Notes under the pieces: model-generated
What the model saw: the letters and a program-made list of their open reading frames with translations, nothing else
Told to the model about the DNA's origin: nothing
Database searches by the model: none
Shown: positions 11,301-21,600 of the stretch, piece by piece
Position numbering within the stretch: the first letter of the stretch is position 1
Layout of the letters: every line of letters starts with the position of its first letter
Source of the DNA: Ypsolopha sequella
Lineage: Eukaryota; Arthropoda; Insecta; Lepidoptera; Ypsolophidae
NCBI GenBank assembly: GCA_934047225.1
Contig: OW203997.1
Coordinates: 5,876,417-5,940,416, forward strand
DNA: 64,000 bases
Direction of reading: 5' to 3'
Made by a program: the position numbers and the translations under genes

Positions 11301-14300
11301 TTTTATTTTTCAAGATGGTATTTTCTTGTTTTTTGAATAAAGATTCTAACCTTTTGTTTGGATAAAATGTCTACTTGCTCCTCTACACTTTCTTTTCAGT
11401 ATTTATTTGGAAAACAACAAACTGCCGAACCAAAAAGTTCCAGTGCTTTACAAGAGGTACGTAATAATAAAAATAACGTCATTAAAATTTACATATTATT
11501 TAAGAGCAGTTTCGCAGCCGGATTGTTAATAACCCGCCTTTTTCTAAATAATCGAAACAGAGCACTTAAATTCAAAATTTATTCAATAGTTTTATAACAA
11601 AATCTTATTACCAAGTTATTTTGTATGTTGCCATTGGTTTCTGTAAAATGGAATTTCAAAAATTTTGAATCAAAATATTTTGAAGTTTTAATTTACAGAA
11701 ACAAAAGCTTTTGAAATTAATTTGAAATAAAAGCTTTAAAAAAGGGAACTAACATTATCTCAATAGCCGTAATTTTTAATGACCTTTTAAGTGCCGTACA
11801 GCAGGCGGATTGTGAAAAACCTGTCTTTTTCTAAATAATCGAAACAGAAAACTTAAATTTTAAATTTGCTTAATAGTTATTCAACAAAACATGTATTGTG
11901 TAAACTGTCATCGGAAAATTTCTATTTGTTTTTGTAAATTGCAATTTTATAATTTGAAAATTTAAAATTCTAATTTACAGAAACCAATGGCAACTTTGCG
12001 ATGGCAGCATACACAATACATAGGTAATACGATTTTTTGACTAGGCATTTCTGTTTTTGTCTTTTAGATCTCATCAGAGATTGGAGTTTCAAGTTTGGAA
12101 CGACCATTGAAGATTGAACAATGTGGATCTCTAAGCACATCCCTGCTTTTACCGCCAGTATGTATACTACACAAATCTAGTGTATCGAATTTGGTACAGA
12201 AATACCTGGTTAAACGTATATATTTAGAGTTCTTTTTTTCTTCTAGAGCTCATCAGTAACTGGATCAGTAGCATCAAGTTTGGAACAGCCAGTGAAGTCT
12301 GAACTATCTGGTTCTCCTAGCACACATTTCTTTTTACCACCAGTATGTATGCCACACAAATTATTGTTCATGTTTAATGTATCGTTAAACGTTTGTATTT
12401 TTTATATTTTTCTTCTAGAGCTCATCAGTGACTGGATCAGTAGCCTCATGTTTGGAACAACCAATCAAGTTTGAACAGTCTAGTTCTCCAAGCACATCCT
12501 TGCTTTTACCGCCTGTATGTATGCAACACAAAGTATTGTTTGTGTCTAGTTTACCGTTAAACGTGTAAGTATACTTATTGTTTTTTTTTATTCTAGTGCT
12601 CATCAGTGACTGGAGCAGTAACCTCATGTTTTGAACAGCCATTGATGTCTGAACAGTCTAGTTCTCCAAGCTCATCCTTGCTTTTACCACCAGTAAGAAT
12701 CTACCTACACACAACCTATTATTTATATTTTGTAATCATGTATTATACTCTAACGATATTAATGTATGGCTTATCTTTTGTACTATAACTTGATGTTCCT
12801 TTTTTTTCTCTTGTTTTTACTTACATGATTTGTATATTTGCAGTATTTCACCTAGGGAGACGGTATTTTGATTTCATATTTTTCTATTTCAGGATTTTAC
12901 TAGAATTGCAGAAACAACTTCCGAATTTAATTTGAAACAATCACTGTCAGTCATGCGCACTCCCAGTGAATGGATATTGAAGGAAGAGCTCAAGAAAAAA
13001 GAAATGTTTATAAAAAAACAAAAAAAGAAGATTAAAATGTTGAACCAAAAAGTGAGGCGTCTCGAAAATCGGAATAAATCTCTAAGGGATATTTTAGAAG
13101 CCCTAAAAAAGCGAGAATAACTTTGTTACACATTTATTTAGCAGTTTAAATGAAAACATTGTTGCTGCCGACTTATTTAACAATAATAATGAAAAAAAAA
13201 AAATTGAATGCTTCCCAGCGACGAAAAAGTGAACTGACTAGGCTATTAGAGATCGATGATCTTAATTAATGATTACAGAAAATGTATTGCGAGTTTGGCA
13301 ACTGAAGGGAGGAACATTTTTTAACAAATAAATACATTTAAAAACTACAGGATTGTGTTTTCCATCAAAATATATGTTCGATATTTGTTGTGTTTGTAAA
13401 ACGATAGCAAGAAAGATTGTTAAAAAAACGTAACGTAAATAAGAAAAGGCAATATACGTATACGGTATGATTACAAAAATACTAGAGAAGTTTATTGGCA
13501 ATGTATTTGTAAACTTAGAAATTGAGCACGCAGTCGCAGGTCGTGTTAAGGCGCTCTTATCCCAGAAGAGTGACTCTCTGTATTTTTCTTTACGTGTAAG
13601 GAGTAAAGAAAATAACCACACTTTTGTACTTTTTCGTTGTTTTTATCGGTTTTTAAATTGTTTAAAAATAAGGCATATGTTTATTAAAACCCACTGACGT
13701 GGTCGACCTAGAAAATTTAAAGAGAAATATTACCAGATATGTTTCGTTAATAAAAGAGTGGAATTATGGAAATGGCATGATTTGAAAGGTCTTATTACAT
13801 GCTGTGTTCGTGAATTATTTCTATCGAGCCAAGTTTATCTGATCGTGTAACACATGCGTGGAAGACCTAGATAAAGGTTCAAACTATGTTGCGTATTTTT
13901 TTTGGAAGTTTTAGACGATATTTGAAAGTTCTATTTGACTTTGAAATTACTGATTTTGGGATAAGAGCGCCTTAAGAGCGGTTTCGAAGCCGGATTATGA
14001 AAAACCCGCCTTTTCTTTCTAATTAATCGAAACAGAACACTTACATTAAAAATTTACTCAATTTTTTAATTTCATTTTCTGGCAGGTTTTTAACAATCCG
14101 CCTGCTATACGGCACTTAAAAGGTCTATTAAAATTACGGCTATTGAGATAATGTTAGTTCCCTTTTTTATAAAAAGCTTTTATTTCAATTATACAATTAC
14201 CACAGATAAATAATAATAATCTGAAAAAGCATGTATTCGTGCCCGAAGTAAGGCGGATAGGGTTCACCAATCATCACGTTGGGATGGTGAAACGCAGGTG

Positions 14301-17276
14301 TATCAAGTGTGGATTGTGTCTTGCAGTTCACAGTTCGCACTCAGAACACCTCTGACACTCCCTCGAGATTCATGTTGTGACGATATAAATAAATAAGAGC
14401 AATATTACACAAAACTTCGTTTAGCTTCTTATTACCGCCATCTAGCGACAACCTGTTTTTTGGGAAATTGGTTTTTCTCGGCAAGCCTCCACCTACTCAC
14501 TTTTTTCACCCAGTTCTTCAGAGTAGTTGATTGAGTGCTTAGCGGCGGGCAAACCCACAAATTTGCTATAGACAGAACCCGAACCTCAGATCATATTTCA
14601 CTAAAACAAAACCAAAATATCCTACTCATCTCAATCCATCAATCACATCACCTGGTACCGCTCCATGCCAACGACCACGATGTAAAACATGTCCCATCAT
14701 TAGAACAGACACAAAAATCAACACACACCACACATTAAACACCTACACCACACAACCCAACACTTCATGCAAAACAGAGAACTGCATTTATCTGCTAGAA
14801 TGCCGGCACTGTCCGGCATTCTACGTAGGTGAGACAAGAAATGCGCTCCATATTAGAATGAACCATCATCGATACACTACAGACTCAATACCTAATAACA
14901 CTTTACCTATACCCACACATGCTCGCTCTCATTCTCATTTTCACCCCCCTTTGACTGACATTGAACTGCGAACTTGGGAATCGTCTTACATTTGGTCACT
15001 TGGTGCCCACTACGGAGCCGGACTAAACAGACAACACTGACCGACAGACACACCCTTCTGTACCTTCACCAGACGAGAGCAAAAAGGTGAATAAAATAGG
15101 TTAAGAAAATAGGTTAAGTTTTTTTTTTAATTTTATTTTATTGTTAACTCTATTTTATCTATTTATTCCATATTCGACTGACAACGGCCCCAAGTGGGTC
15201 GAAATATATATCGAAAGTTTTATTTTTTATTTAATTTCAACCATAATATTCATAAAAATCTGTATATATATATATATAATAAAACTGATTTATTTTTGCA
15301 ATTTTAGGGTTGGCCCCGTAGCAAAAGTTGTCCACATTAATGGGTAGAACAACCCGTGTTAAGGAAAACGGTTATCATCTCAACATCCTGTATAATATAG
15401 GTATAGACAAAGATCAGTATGTTTCAGTGTTTTGTTGGAAACTGGAATATCTCTGACAGGAACACGTCTTGAAAATGTATTTAATTTTATAAATTTCTCC
15501 GATTCCAGTACAGCTGAGCGGCTGCGCGCGCATGAAGTTCGAGTGCGTGCGTCCCGTGGTCTCACCCTGCAGAGCTACGGCGTCAGAGGGGCGCGGGACG
15601 GGGAGCGGGAGGCAGAGCTGGCGCGGCTGAGGCGGGACAGGGCTCTGCTGAGGCAGAGACTGGAGGATACAGAGTGGAGTCTCTGTCAGAGAGCGGGGGA
15701 GATCTCGCTGCTGAAGACGCAGTTGAAAGACGCTCAGGTAAGGGTTATTGTTATTGTTGGCTGCAGACTGAAATATTTTTATATACAACGTGTAACAGAA
15801 AGGTGTCACCATATTTGAAAAGCTTATTCAGTCAATGGTATAGTACAACTTTTACTATGGAGCCAAGCCTGAAATCTCAAAAAAAAATCTGCCCTTCCAT
15901 ACATTTCGGCCGAGCGGCATTGCATTTTTCTATGAAACAGTAAATTTTTTTTTTTCGAGATACTGGTTTCGTTCCATAGTAAAAGTTGTTCTATACCATT
16001 GACTGAATAAGCTCTTCAAATATGATGACACCTTTCTGTTACACGTTGTATAACGTTATTGAGAACTTAATTTTGAAAAATTCGCATGATATAAAGTCTA
16101 TATATCGCTATGAATATCGGTAGTATGTCGTTTCCATTTATCGTAACGTTATTATAACGAAACGATCCAATCAAAACGCTACACTACAACACTTTGAGCT
16201 GTAAGCCTACCATGAGTTTTGGACTCGATACACGATTTACATGAGAAATTTTACAGTGCCTCCAGCGGTTTACGAGAGGAACCAGAATTTCTAATACAAA
16301 ATATTTAACGCAGTAGTCCAAAACTCATGGTTGGCCTACTGGTATTTATATATCGGTATAAAGGTATGCGTAGCAATGTAGTTGGTAAATGTTGCATAAG
16401 TTAATTTTCTCACAGAGCGAGGAGTGAAGCTCGGCCTTTGGCTTTCAAAAGGTCAACAACGTTTCTCAGAACAAAGAGACGAGCGCTGTTAAAACATAAT
16501 ATTGCCTAGGATACTATATTTTCCAACTCATTACTACATTATGCTCCAACAATAAACTTTTCTTTTTTTCACAGAACGAACAAACCGCGAAAGGCCACGA
16601 GTATCTCACTCTAAAAGCCGACTGCCGTCAACTGAGAGAAGCGCTCGACAAGAAAGAGAAAGAAATCATGAGGCTGCGAACAGAATCCGAAGAAAAAGAC
16701 AAAACCGTCAACAGACTACAAACCGAAGTCGACCGACTAACCAACGACCTAATGGAGAGCGTTTCGGACCTTTCCAAGACTAAGGAAGCCAGCAAAATCG
16801 AAGTCGAAAGACTAAAAACTGAGCTAAAAGAACTAAGACAGGAGTTATCAGATGTTTCTCTAAGTGGATATGAAGGTATCGAATGCGGTCGAACTATGCG
16901 AGGGATCTACGATGTTTGTAAAAGCAACGAATATCATTGGACGTCCACTGACAGTCAATTAGAAGACGCTGAAGTGCAAAGACTGGATGGCGAATTACCC
17001 GACGCGTGCGGCGATCCTTGTCAGGCTAACGCAATGGTGGACAGACTCAAATGTCAACTCGCAGCAAAAGAAACTCAATTCAATAACGAGAGGAGAAAAT
17101 GGTCGGAGGAAAAAGACAAAGTATTGAGATACCAAAAGCAATTACAACTGAATTACGTACAAATGTTTCGACGATCTCGCACTTTGGAAGCCGAAGTCGA
17201 TAGTTTGAGATTAGAACTGGACCTTTGTAATAAAAATGTGAAGAATGTAAAACATGGAAAGACTATCGAGTTGTAA
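8356..17276 (+). CDS. LZTS-family coiled-coil protein with Fez1 domain (3' exons, 5' partial)
   Basis: Three exons are seen: 8356-8502, 15509-15737 and 16575-17276. They have AG acceptors and GTGAGG or GTAAGG donors. The phases agree: the first exon ends with AG and the next starts with T, giving DYS-TAERLRAHEVRVRA; the second junction is phase 0. Together they give 358 residues and a TAA stop. The last exon is heptad-rich coiled coil (MRLRTESEEKDKTVNRLQ, WSEEKDKVLRYQKQLQ, LQLNYVQMFRRSRTLEAEV). The upstream pieces SLLKTQLKDAQ and EKDKVLRYQKQLQ are typical of the Fez1 domain of leucine-zipper putative tumour suppressor (LZTS) proteins. In vertebrates these are cytoplasmic and centrosomal or postsynaptic scaffolds; the insect role is inferred. 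The first exon starts in phase 2, so at least one 5' exon exists upstream; I did not find it. A separate THAP gene lies in the 7-kb intron. Decayed copies of the first exon follow it at 8511-8795. An AATAAA lies 68 nt after the stop. Confidence 0.88.
8511..8795 (+). repeat. Tandem degenerate copies of the LZTS exon
   Basis: Directly after the donor of exon 8356-8502, the exon sequence repeats as two copies and part of a third, each with its trailing GTGAGAATTACACT donor-side sequence. Copy 2 (about 8511-8650) still reads GDSGVSELKSDGSHTSP and ends at DHHDYS. Copy 3 (about 8655-8765) carries an in-frame stop after RVDTS and a short internal loss. The last copy stops at GGACCGGAAGCAAAGAGCCG. 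The copies keep donor-like GTGAG sites but have no good pyrimidine tract or acceptor of their own. They are best read as decaying tandem duplications. Confidence 0.8.
9016..9550 (+). mobile_element. Non-autonomous PIF/Harbinger-type element with MADF remnant
   Basis: Termini are TGCCGGCGCCAGACATGTGT and its near-exact inverse at 9519-9550, about 30 bp long. TTA flanks both sides (9013-9015 and 9551-9553), the 3-bp duplication typical of PIF/Harbinger. Inside, an ATG at 9267 begins MDWSNECVLEFIELLQGEP, the start of a MADF domain, a DNA-binding domain linked to Harbinger second genes. The frame then closes. Smaller open frames in it are chance. It lies in the LZTS intron upstream of the THAP gene. 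Confidence 0.75.
10207..13120 (+). CDS. THAP-domain protein with four tandem repeat exons and C-terminal coiled coil
   Basis: Eight exons with agreeing phases: 10207-10283, 11021-11204, 11400-11456, 12068-12157, 12247-12342, 12419-12514, 12597-12692 and 12893-13120. They total 924 nt, or 307 residues plus TAA. Residues 1-87 form a whole THAP (C2CH zinc, DNA-binding) domain: C4 and C9, C60-x2-H63 in VVCSNHF, and the AVP box at 83-85. The usual intron splits the domain after FHR. Exons 4-7 (30, 32, 32 and 32 residues) are copies of one module starting SSVTG or similar and ending LLPP; three carry a psi-K-x-E site (LKIE, VKSE, IKFE) and the fourth reads LMSE. Residues 233-307 are lysine-rich with a leucine-heptad coiled coil (KMLNQKVRRLENRNKSLRDI), likely for dimerisation. 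Presumed nuclear regulator or domesticated transposon protein; targets unknown. It lies inside the LZTS intron on the same strand. AATAAA at 13327. Confidence 0.85.
10582..10980 (-). repeat. Dispersed repeat, copy B, in THAP intron 1
   Basis: Inverse of 4711-5090 (TTCAATGCATGTGCTCGTAA at one end, CGCCCTAGTAGTAGCATAAA at the other). It fills about half of the first THAP intron. Confidence 0.85.
11460..12045. repeat. Nested repeat cluster in THAP intron 3
   Basis: CGCAGCCGGATTGTTAATAA with CTAAATAATCGAAACAGA (about 11515-11565) recurs as CAGGCGGATTGTGAAAAACC (about 11800). An outer inverted pair is CATTGGTTTCTGTAAAATGG (11632) and TTTACAGAAACCAATGGCAA (11974), whose extension CACAATACATAGGTAATA also appears at 25272. 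Related pieces are at 13976-14100 and 25340-25400. Confidence 0.65.
12068..12692 (+). repeat. Tandem exon-intron units of the THAP gene
   Basis: Exon starts at 12068, 12247, 12419 and 12597 are spaced 179, 172 and 178 bp. Each unit holds one phase 0-0 exon with a donor GTATGT (GTAAGA in the last) and an acceptor TTTTAG or TTCTAG. Exon sequences align over their length. The short introns also look related near their ends, for example CTTCTAGAGCTCATCAGT. The first unit is the most diverged and two residues shorter. Unequal exchange is the simplest origin. Confidence 0.85.
13327..13332 (+). terminator. Candidate polyadenylation signal of the THAP gene
   Basis: AATAAA 207 nt after the stop; the first such hexamer on +. 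Confidence 0.4.
13546..13975. mobile_element. MITE candidate with TTAA ends
   Basis: TTAAGGCGCTCTTATCCCA at 13546 and TGGGATAAGAGCGCCTTAA ending at 13975 are exact inverses for 19 bp. TTAA at both ends fits a piggyBac-type duplication, but the ends themselves are not typical of that family. The interior is AT-rich and non-coding. Confidence 0.7.
13976..14400. repeat. Repeat of the CGAAGCCGGATT family plus SINE-like piece
   Basis: GCGGTTTCGAAGCCGGATTA continues the THAP intron 3 family. 14225-14400 has GGTGAAACGCAGGTGTATCA, CTCAGAACACCTCTGACACT and CCTCGAGATTCATG, shared with 25480-25625, 43500-43600 and 57170-57355. Confidence 0.6.
14535..15040 (+). mobile_element. GIY-YIG remnant of a Penelope-like retroelement
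   Basis: From about 14790 the frame reads NCIYLLECRHCPAFYVGET, then RNALHIRMNHHRYTTD, and ends YGAGLNRQH with TGA at 15038. YLL and FYVGET are the GIY-YIG core with the usual CxxC before it; R-N-H follow at the expected spacing. This is like the C-terminal endonuclease of Penelope-like elements. Upstream sequence to 14535 is open only in another frame, so a frameshift is present. The reverse transcriptase is absent. It lies in the LZTS intron. Confidence 0.65.
15781..16052. mobile_element. Fold-back element in the LZTS intron
   Basis: Arms of about 80 bp: ATACAACGTGTAACAGAAAG through TGGTATAGTACAACTTTTAC, and GTAAAAGTTGTTCTATACCA through CTTTCTGTTACACGTTGTAT. It starts 44 bp after the donor of exon 15509-15737. 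Confidence 0.88.
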
Positions 17277-17343
17277 ATACCAATGATTCTATATTTATCA
17301 AGGCTACTTGACTTTAAGGGAATTTTTTTCTAGGGAAAATTAC

Positions 17344-17349
17344 AATAAA
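17344..17349 (+). terminator. Polyadenylation signal of the LZTS gene
   Basis: AATAAA 68 nt after the TAA stop, in AT-rich sequence. Confidence 0.5.
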
Positions 17350-17411
17350 TATTATAATGTCCAAAAGAAATAACTCCCAGCTTGAATTAAAACGATGTAT
17401 ACAAAAAAATA

Positions 17412-17582
17412 CATTGAAGCCGATTCTGAAGGCTTTAATTTAAGTTTTAGTGCTGTCAAAACTAAATTTTCATTGTTGCAAAATAGTTCATAATTGTTAA
17501 GAACAGAAGCTAAATTACTTTGGAAAAATTTTAGTCATGACAGCACTAAAAACTAAAATTCAAGCCTTCAGAATCGGCTGTA
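17412..17582. mobile_element. GATTCTGAAGGCTTTAAT fold-back, copy 1
   Basis: GCCGATTCTGAAGGCTTTAA pairs with AAGCCTTCAGAATCGGCTGT. Inner GTGCTGTCAAAACTAAATTT pairs with TTTTAGTCATGACAGCAC. Copies at 23086-23247 and 43655-43960. Confidence 0.85.
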
Positions 17583-17908
17583 TTGTAAAGACTTGTGTAG
17601 GTTAAATTAAATAATTGCATTTGTCATGGTCGTGGATTTAGCATTTTTGGAGTTAAAAGTTAATATCACGATTATGACAAATCCAATTGAAAGATACAGG
17701 AAAAGAAAGCTCATCGAAATTTTTGATAAAAAGAAATGAACTAGCAATGCAACTCGCTAGTGAATAACTAAACCTCTAAGATAACAAAATAAAATCTGCC
17801 AATAAGTTGCTCTTTTTGTTGCAATCCTCGATAAATTGACACTCTTATAGGAAAATTTATATGGAAAAATGATCATGACATTTTTCTCCAATTAGACTTC
17901 CTGTCGAT

Positions 17909-18139
17909 CAGTGGCGTGCATGGAACTTTTTTCCGAAAAAGCAATCAGAAGGTCAAGTTTGACAATAAGAAAAATTTAAATAACAATTTGGAAAAATAAG
18001 TTTGTATGACATACCCTAGAGTGAACATTTTCATACCAACTTTTTTTTCAAAGTGTTATTTAATTTTTTTCATATTTTTTTATTGTCAAACTTGACCTTC
18101 TGATTGCTTTTCCGGAAAAAAGTTCTATGCACGCCACTG
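17909..18139. mobile_element. CAGTGGCGTGCA fold-back element, hAT-like ends
   Basis: CAGTGGCGTGCATGGAACTT with GCAATCAGAAGGTCAAGTTT pairs with its inverse ending GTTCTATGCACGCCACTG. CTGTCGAT lies just before the element and again 3 bp after it, like an 8-bp target duplication with a small filler. Confidence 0.8.
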
Positions 18140-18927
18140 CTGCTGTCGATGAGCAACCCTGTGCCCTTCAATGGCTTTGTTGAAATTTTATAAAAAAATA
18201 TGTTTTTGCATATACATTTCTGGCATAAATTTTTCTTAGCTCGGAGCTTGTTTTGGGTGTTATAGTTGTATATGTGATTTGGTCACAAATCTGAAAGAAC
18301 CGTCTCTTAAGATTGCATTTGTAAATAACATTTTAGTTTGTAAGGTCGATTTATGTTCCATTGCTGACTTGACTCTTGCGTATTATCAGATTTTAACTTA
18401 AGTATTCGGAACTTTTGATTAAGAGGTAATTCTCCGGATTTGTAAGAAAATATTAAGAAATAATTAACTGCAATGGCTAAAATAAAACCTTTAACTAAGA
18501 GCAATGCATACCAATAGTTCACTAAACTGCTGCCGTTAATTCGAGAGAATGATGACAGATGGAGTGTGGCGATATCTCGAAAAAATACTACAAGTCAACA
18601 AGAGCTTCTCCACGACAAAAATAAATAAAAACACGTTAAAAAAATATCAACGGTACAACAAATGGGACGAAATAAATCCAAATCGTGATTATTTAAACTT
18701 TTTTTATAAATAAAAACCCTGGAATAGAATATATATACGATCTTATTATTTGGTAAGGTATATCAGTTTTATAATACGACAACACTGCCTTACACCGCAG
18801 ATATTATAAACCTTTTTCTGAAATGTCGCTTCAAAAAGTCGAGGATTCATACTGCAGGCATTATGATTGCTGATTTGACAGAAATAATGAGCAGAAGGAA
18901 ATTTTAGTTATAGCACGAGCTCTTTGA

Positions 18928-19188
18928 AAGGTGACATTTATGTATACAGCCAAACTACCATATTGGCAAGTAATGATAATAAATGAGCAACACGGATCGT
19001 AATACTTTTTGCTAATTTTGCCAAATAAAATGTTGACTTCCTATAGTAACTGACTCGGAGCTGGACTCGGGAAAACGATAAAAACAAATTAACGAGTTTC
19101 ACAAAAAGGGTAATAGAACATTGATCACTTAGATACAGAGTCTTAATTCAATATGATTTCCGCTACATAAATAAAATGACAACCTCTA
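18928..19188. mobile_element. AAGGTGACTTTTTG fold-back family, diverged copy
   Basis: AAAGGTGACATTTATGTATA at one end and AAATAAAATGACAACCTCTA at the other, with TGTTGACTTCCTATAGTAAC inside, as in 6187-6403. Confidence 0.65.
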
Positions 19189-19574
19189 TATAAGGTTCTT
19201 AAATTCAAGTGAACACAGTATCGCTAATAGACAACTTTTCGCCAAAAATAATATTTTTTGCGCTTTTTTTTAACTTTTACGTAGAAATTGAGTCAGCTGA
19301 TTCATTAAGTTTTGTACTAGGAAGTGGAAAATGTATACGACAAAAATACTTTTTATTAACAAATGGGACCTTTTAACGATATAGAATCTACCCTAAAATC
19401 ATCATGATAAATATAAATTATTGAAATGCAAAACAGTAAAAAAAAGGTTTTATCCCCTGACATTTGCAAACGTCACCATTCTCTCGAATGAACGGCCGGA
19501 GTTTATATGCATTAATCTATTTTTAATGATATTATGGTAGCTTCAAAATAATTGGATTTTCTATAGTGTGATCT

Positions 19575-19835
19575 TAGAAATGGACAGTATGGACTAGCCA
19601 TACTTGTCGCCGACGTGATAACCGTTGGGGCCGTAAGGCATTGGAATGGAGACCACGTACAGCAAAGCGCAGCGTAGGCCGCCCTCGTGCCCGCTGAACT
19701 GACGATCTGAAGGACGTTGCGGGTGGCGGCTGGATGAGGATGACTGAGGACCGCCAAGAGTGGCGTAATATTGGGGAGGGTATGTCCAGCAATGGACGAA
19801 TACGGGCTGATGGATGAATGGATCTTAGACTATTT
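19575..19835 (+). mobile_element. RTE-like retrotransposon 3' tail (broken)
   Basis: The frame reads RRRDNRWGRKALEWRPRTAK, then RSVGRPRAR, stop, TDDLKDVAGGGWMRMTEDRQ and EWRNIGEGMSSNGR. This is the C-terminal tail common in insect endonuclease-reverse transcriptase elements, with a TGA where Trp is usual. The end GTATGTCCAGCAATGGACGA with GGCTGATGGATGAAT is the usual 3' end. Confidence 0.7.
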
Positions 19836-20872
19836 TAGGAATTTACGGCTGGTACGACTATGGAAAAGCCCATTGATTTATAGTTATTGCAATACTACTA
19901 AACATTTGTTTACAGATATAACAAACTATTGGTATACATTGCTCTTAGCTAAAAGTTGTATTTTGGCCGTTATAATTATTTCTTGATATTTTGTTACAAA
20001 TCCGGAGATCGACCCTTAAGTTCTTAAATAATACTCATGTTTAAGTTACGATGTCACAAAGGCTTAAATTATTGTACATTTCTTAATATCTAAATAGTAC
20101 CTATATATAATGTCGTACCTTTCATTTCTTGTAGAAGTTACAAAATATTTTTTTTTAAGTTATATTAGATAATAAATAAACTATTTTCAAGAAAGTACTC
20201 CACGATTCTTCTTTACAATCTCTCAAAGGAAGGTAATAAAAAAAAAGATTTTTTTGTATATGTGCAAAGTGTTTATTTGCCGACACACTCGCAAATAAAT
20301 AACTTACTCGAGCAGACCCTATCTAATAATAAATAAACATGCATATCATCCAAATATGAACAAATAGAAAATACCTCTTATCAAAACTAGAAAAAATACT
20401 AACTTATTAAATAAATGAGATCGAAGGAAGAGTGATTCGACAAGTACAACTCCATGTTTCATACCAGAAATACAATCATAACTTTTATCCATTGAAAATT
20501 ATTTCTATCCCCGCACATAGGTAATCTGTCAATAATTAATTTTTAAAAAGACGTTTTTAGGACATTAATGATTAAATTAAACTTACGGTTTCCACAATTT
20601 AAGTTCAAAGTTAGTGTGGCTAAATATCCGACGGCGGAATTACACCTTCACTTGACTTTTCCGCCATAGGACGGACTTTGTGTTGAAATTCAGAAGTATT
20701 GGCCAAAAATTGATATATTTTGAGCATGCGCGGCGGCGGAATTCTATAGGGAGAATGGATTTGGTATATCGATGACCTTGGTTCCGCCACTTCGTCGTCG
20801 CCGCGTCAATTCATCACGTGACCGTGACAAGTTTTAAACGTTCGCTTGATTCGTAGTTTTAAAAATTAAAAA

Positions 20873-21555
20873 AAAAACCGGCCAAGTGCGTGTCGGGCCA
20901 CGCGCAGTGTAGGGTTCTATAGTTGCCCAGCACAACATGCGGACTTCTTCTCCGAGCATGTTTTATAAGTTTGCCGACTAATACAGATCGCGCCAACCTT
21001 CTAGTCCGCTCGGAAGTTGCTCTTCCGATATATTTTAATCCTACCTGAGGGGACTAAATGTTTGGCGGGATGTGTGCTCGTTAACTTGTAAAGCCTACTT
21101 GGCTCTGATTGTGATAGTTTTCCTTTTAACTTCGTTATACATACTACTACCATGAATTTTTTCACATACCCAAAAACAACCGTTTAGCTGGCAGTGACAC
21201 TTAACTCTAACAAAAATTTGCACTTTAAAGCTAAATATTTCGCTAACGGATCTCTAGATCGAAAAATGGTTTTCACACACCCGCAACGTTTTTGAACGAC
21301 TATTCAACGACACCCCACACCATGGGACAGACGAAAAAAATTCATCCCCACTTTGCGTGTTTGGTTTTTTTGGTAAATTTGGTATTTTTTTTTATGGTTT
21401 TATTTTATCACTTTGTCAGCGTGATTAATATGTATACCCATGCCAAATTACAGCTTTCTAGTACTAATAGTTTCTGAGCTAAGCCGCGGACAGACAGACA
21501 GACAGACGGACATTGCGAAACTGTAATGGTTCCTTGCTGACTACGGATCCCTTAA
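20873..21555 (+). mobile_element. Lepidopteran CCGGCCAAGTGCG repeat abutting the IR25a 3' end
   Basis: Starts AAACCGGCCAAGTGCGTGTC at 20875 and runs through GACAGACAGACAGACGGACA to TTCCTTGCTGACTACGGATC. Its far end lies about 45 bp from the IR25a stop codon, so it probably supplies most of the IR25a 3' UTR. An AATAAA on - at 21399-21404 lies within it. Confidence 0.8.
21399..21404 (-). terminator. Candidate polyadenylation signal of IR25a, inside a repeat
   Basis: AATAAA on -, about 200 nt after the TAA, within the repeat at 20873-21555. Confidence 0.35.
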
Positions 21556-21600
21556 AAATGACCATTGCCTTGATTCTGGTATGAGAATGGAGAGTAAAGT

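Larger units (their letters stand above)
17350..21600. other. LZTS-IR25a intergenic region (convergent genes)
   Basis: Holds fold-backs at 17412 and 17909, a diverged element at 18928, an RTE-like tail at 19575 and the repeat at 20873. 18300-18530 and 19880-19985 share an inverse stretch (ACTATTGGTATRCATTGCTC). No gene was recognised. The genes converge, so no promoter is expected. Confidence 0.6.
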
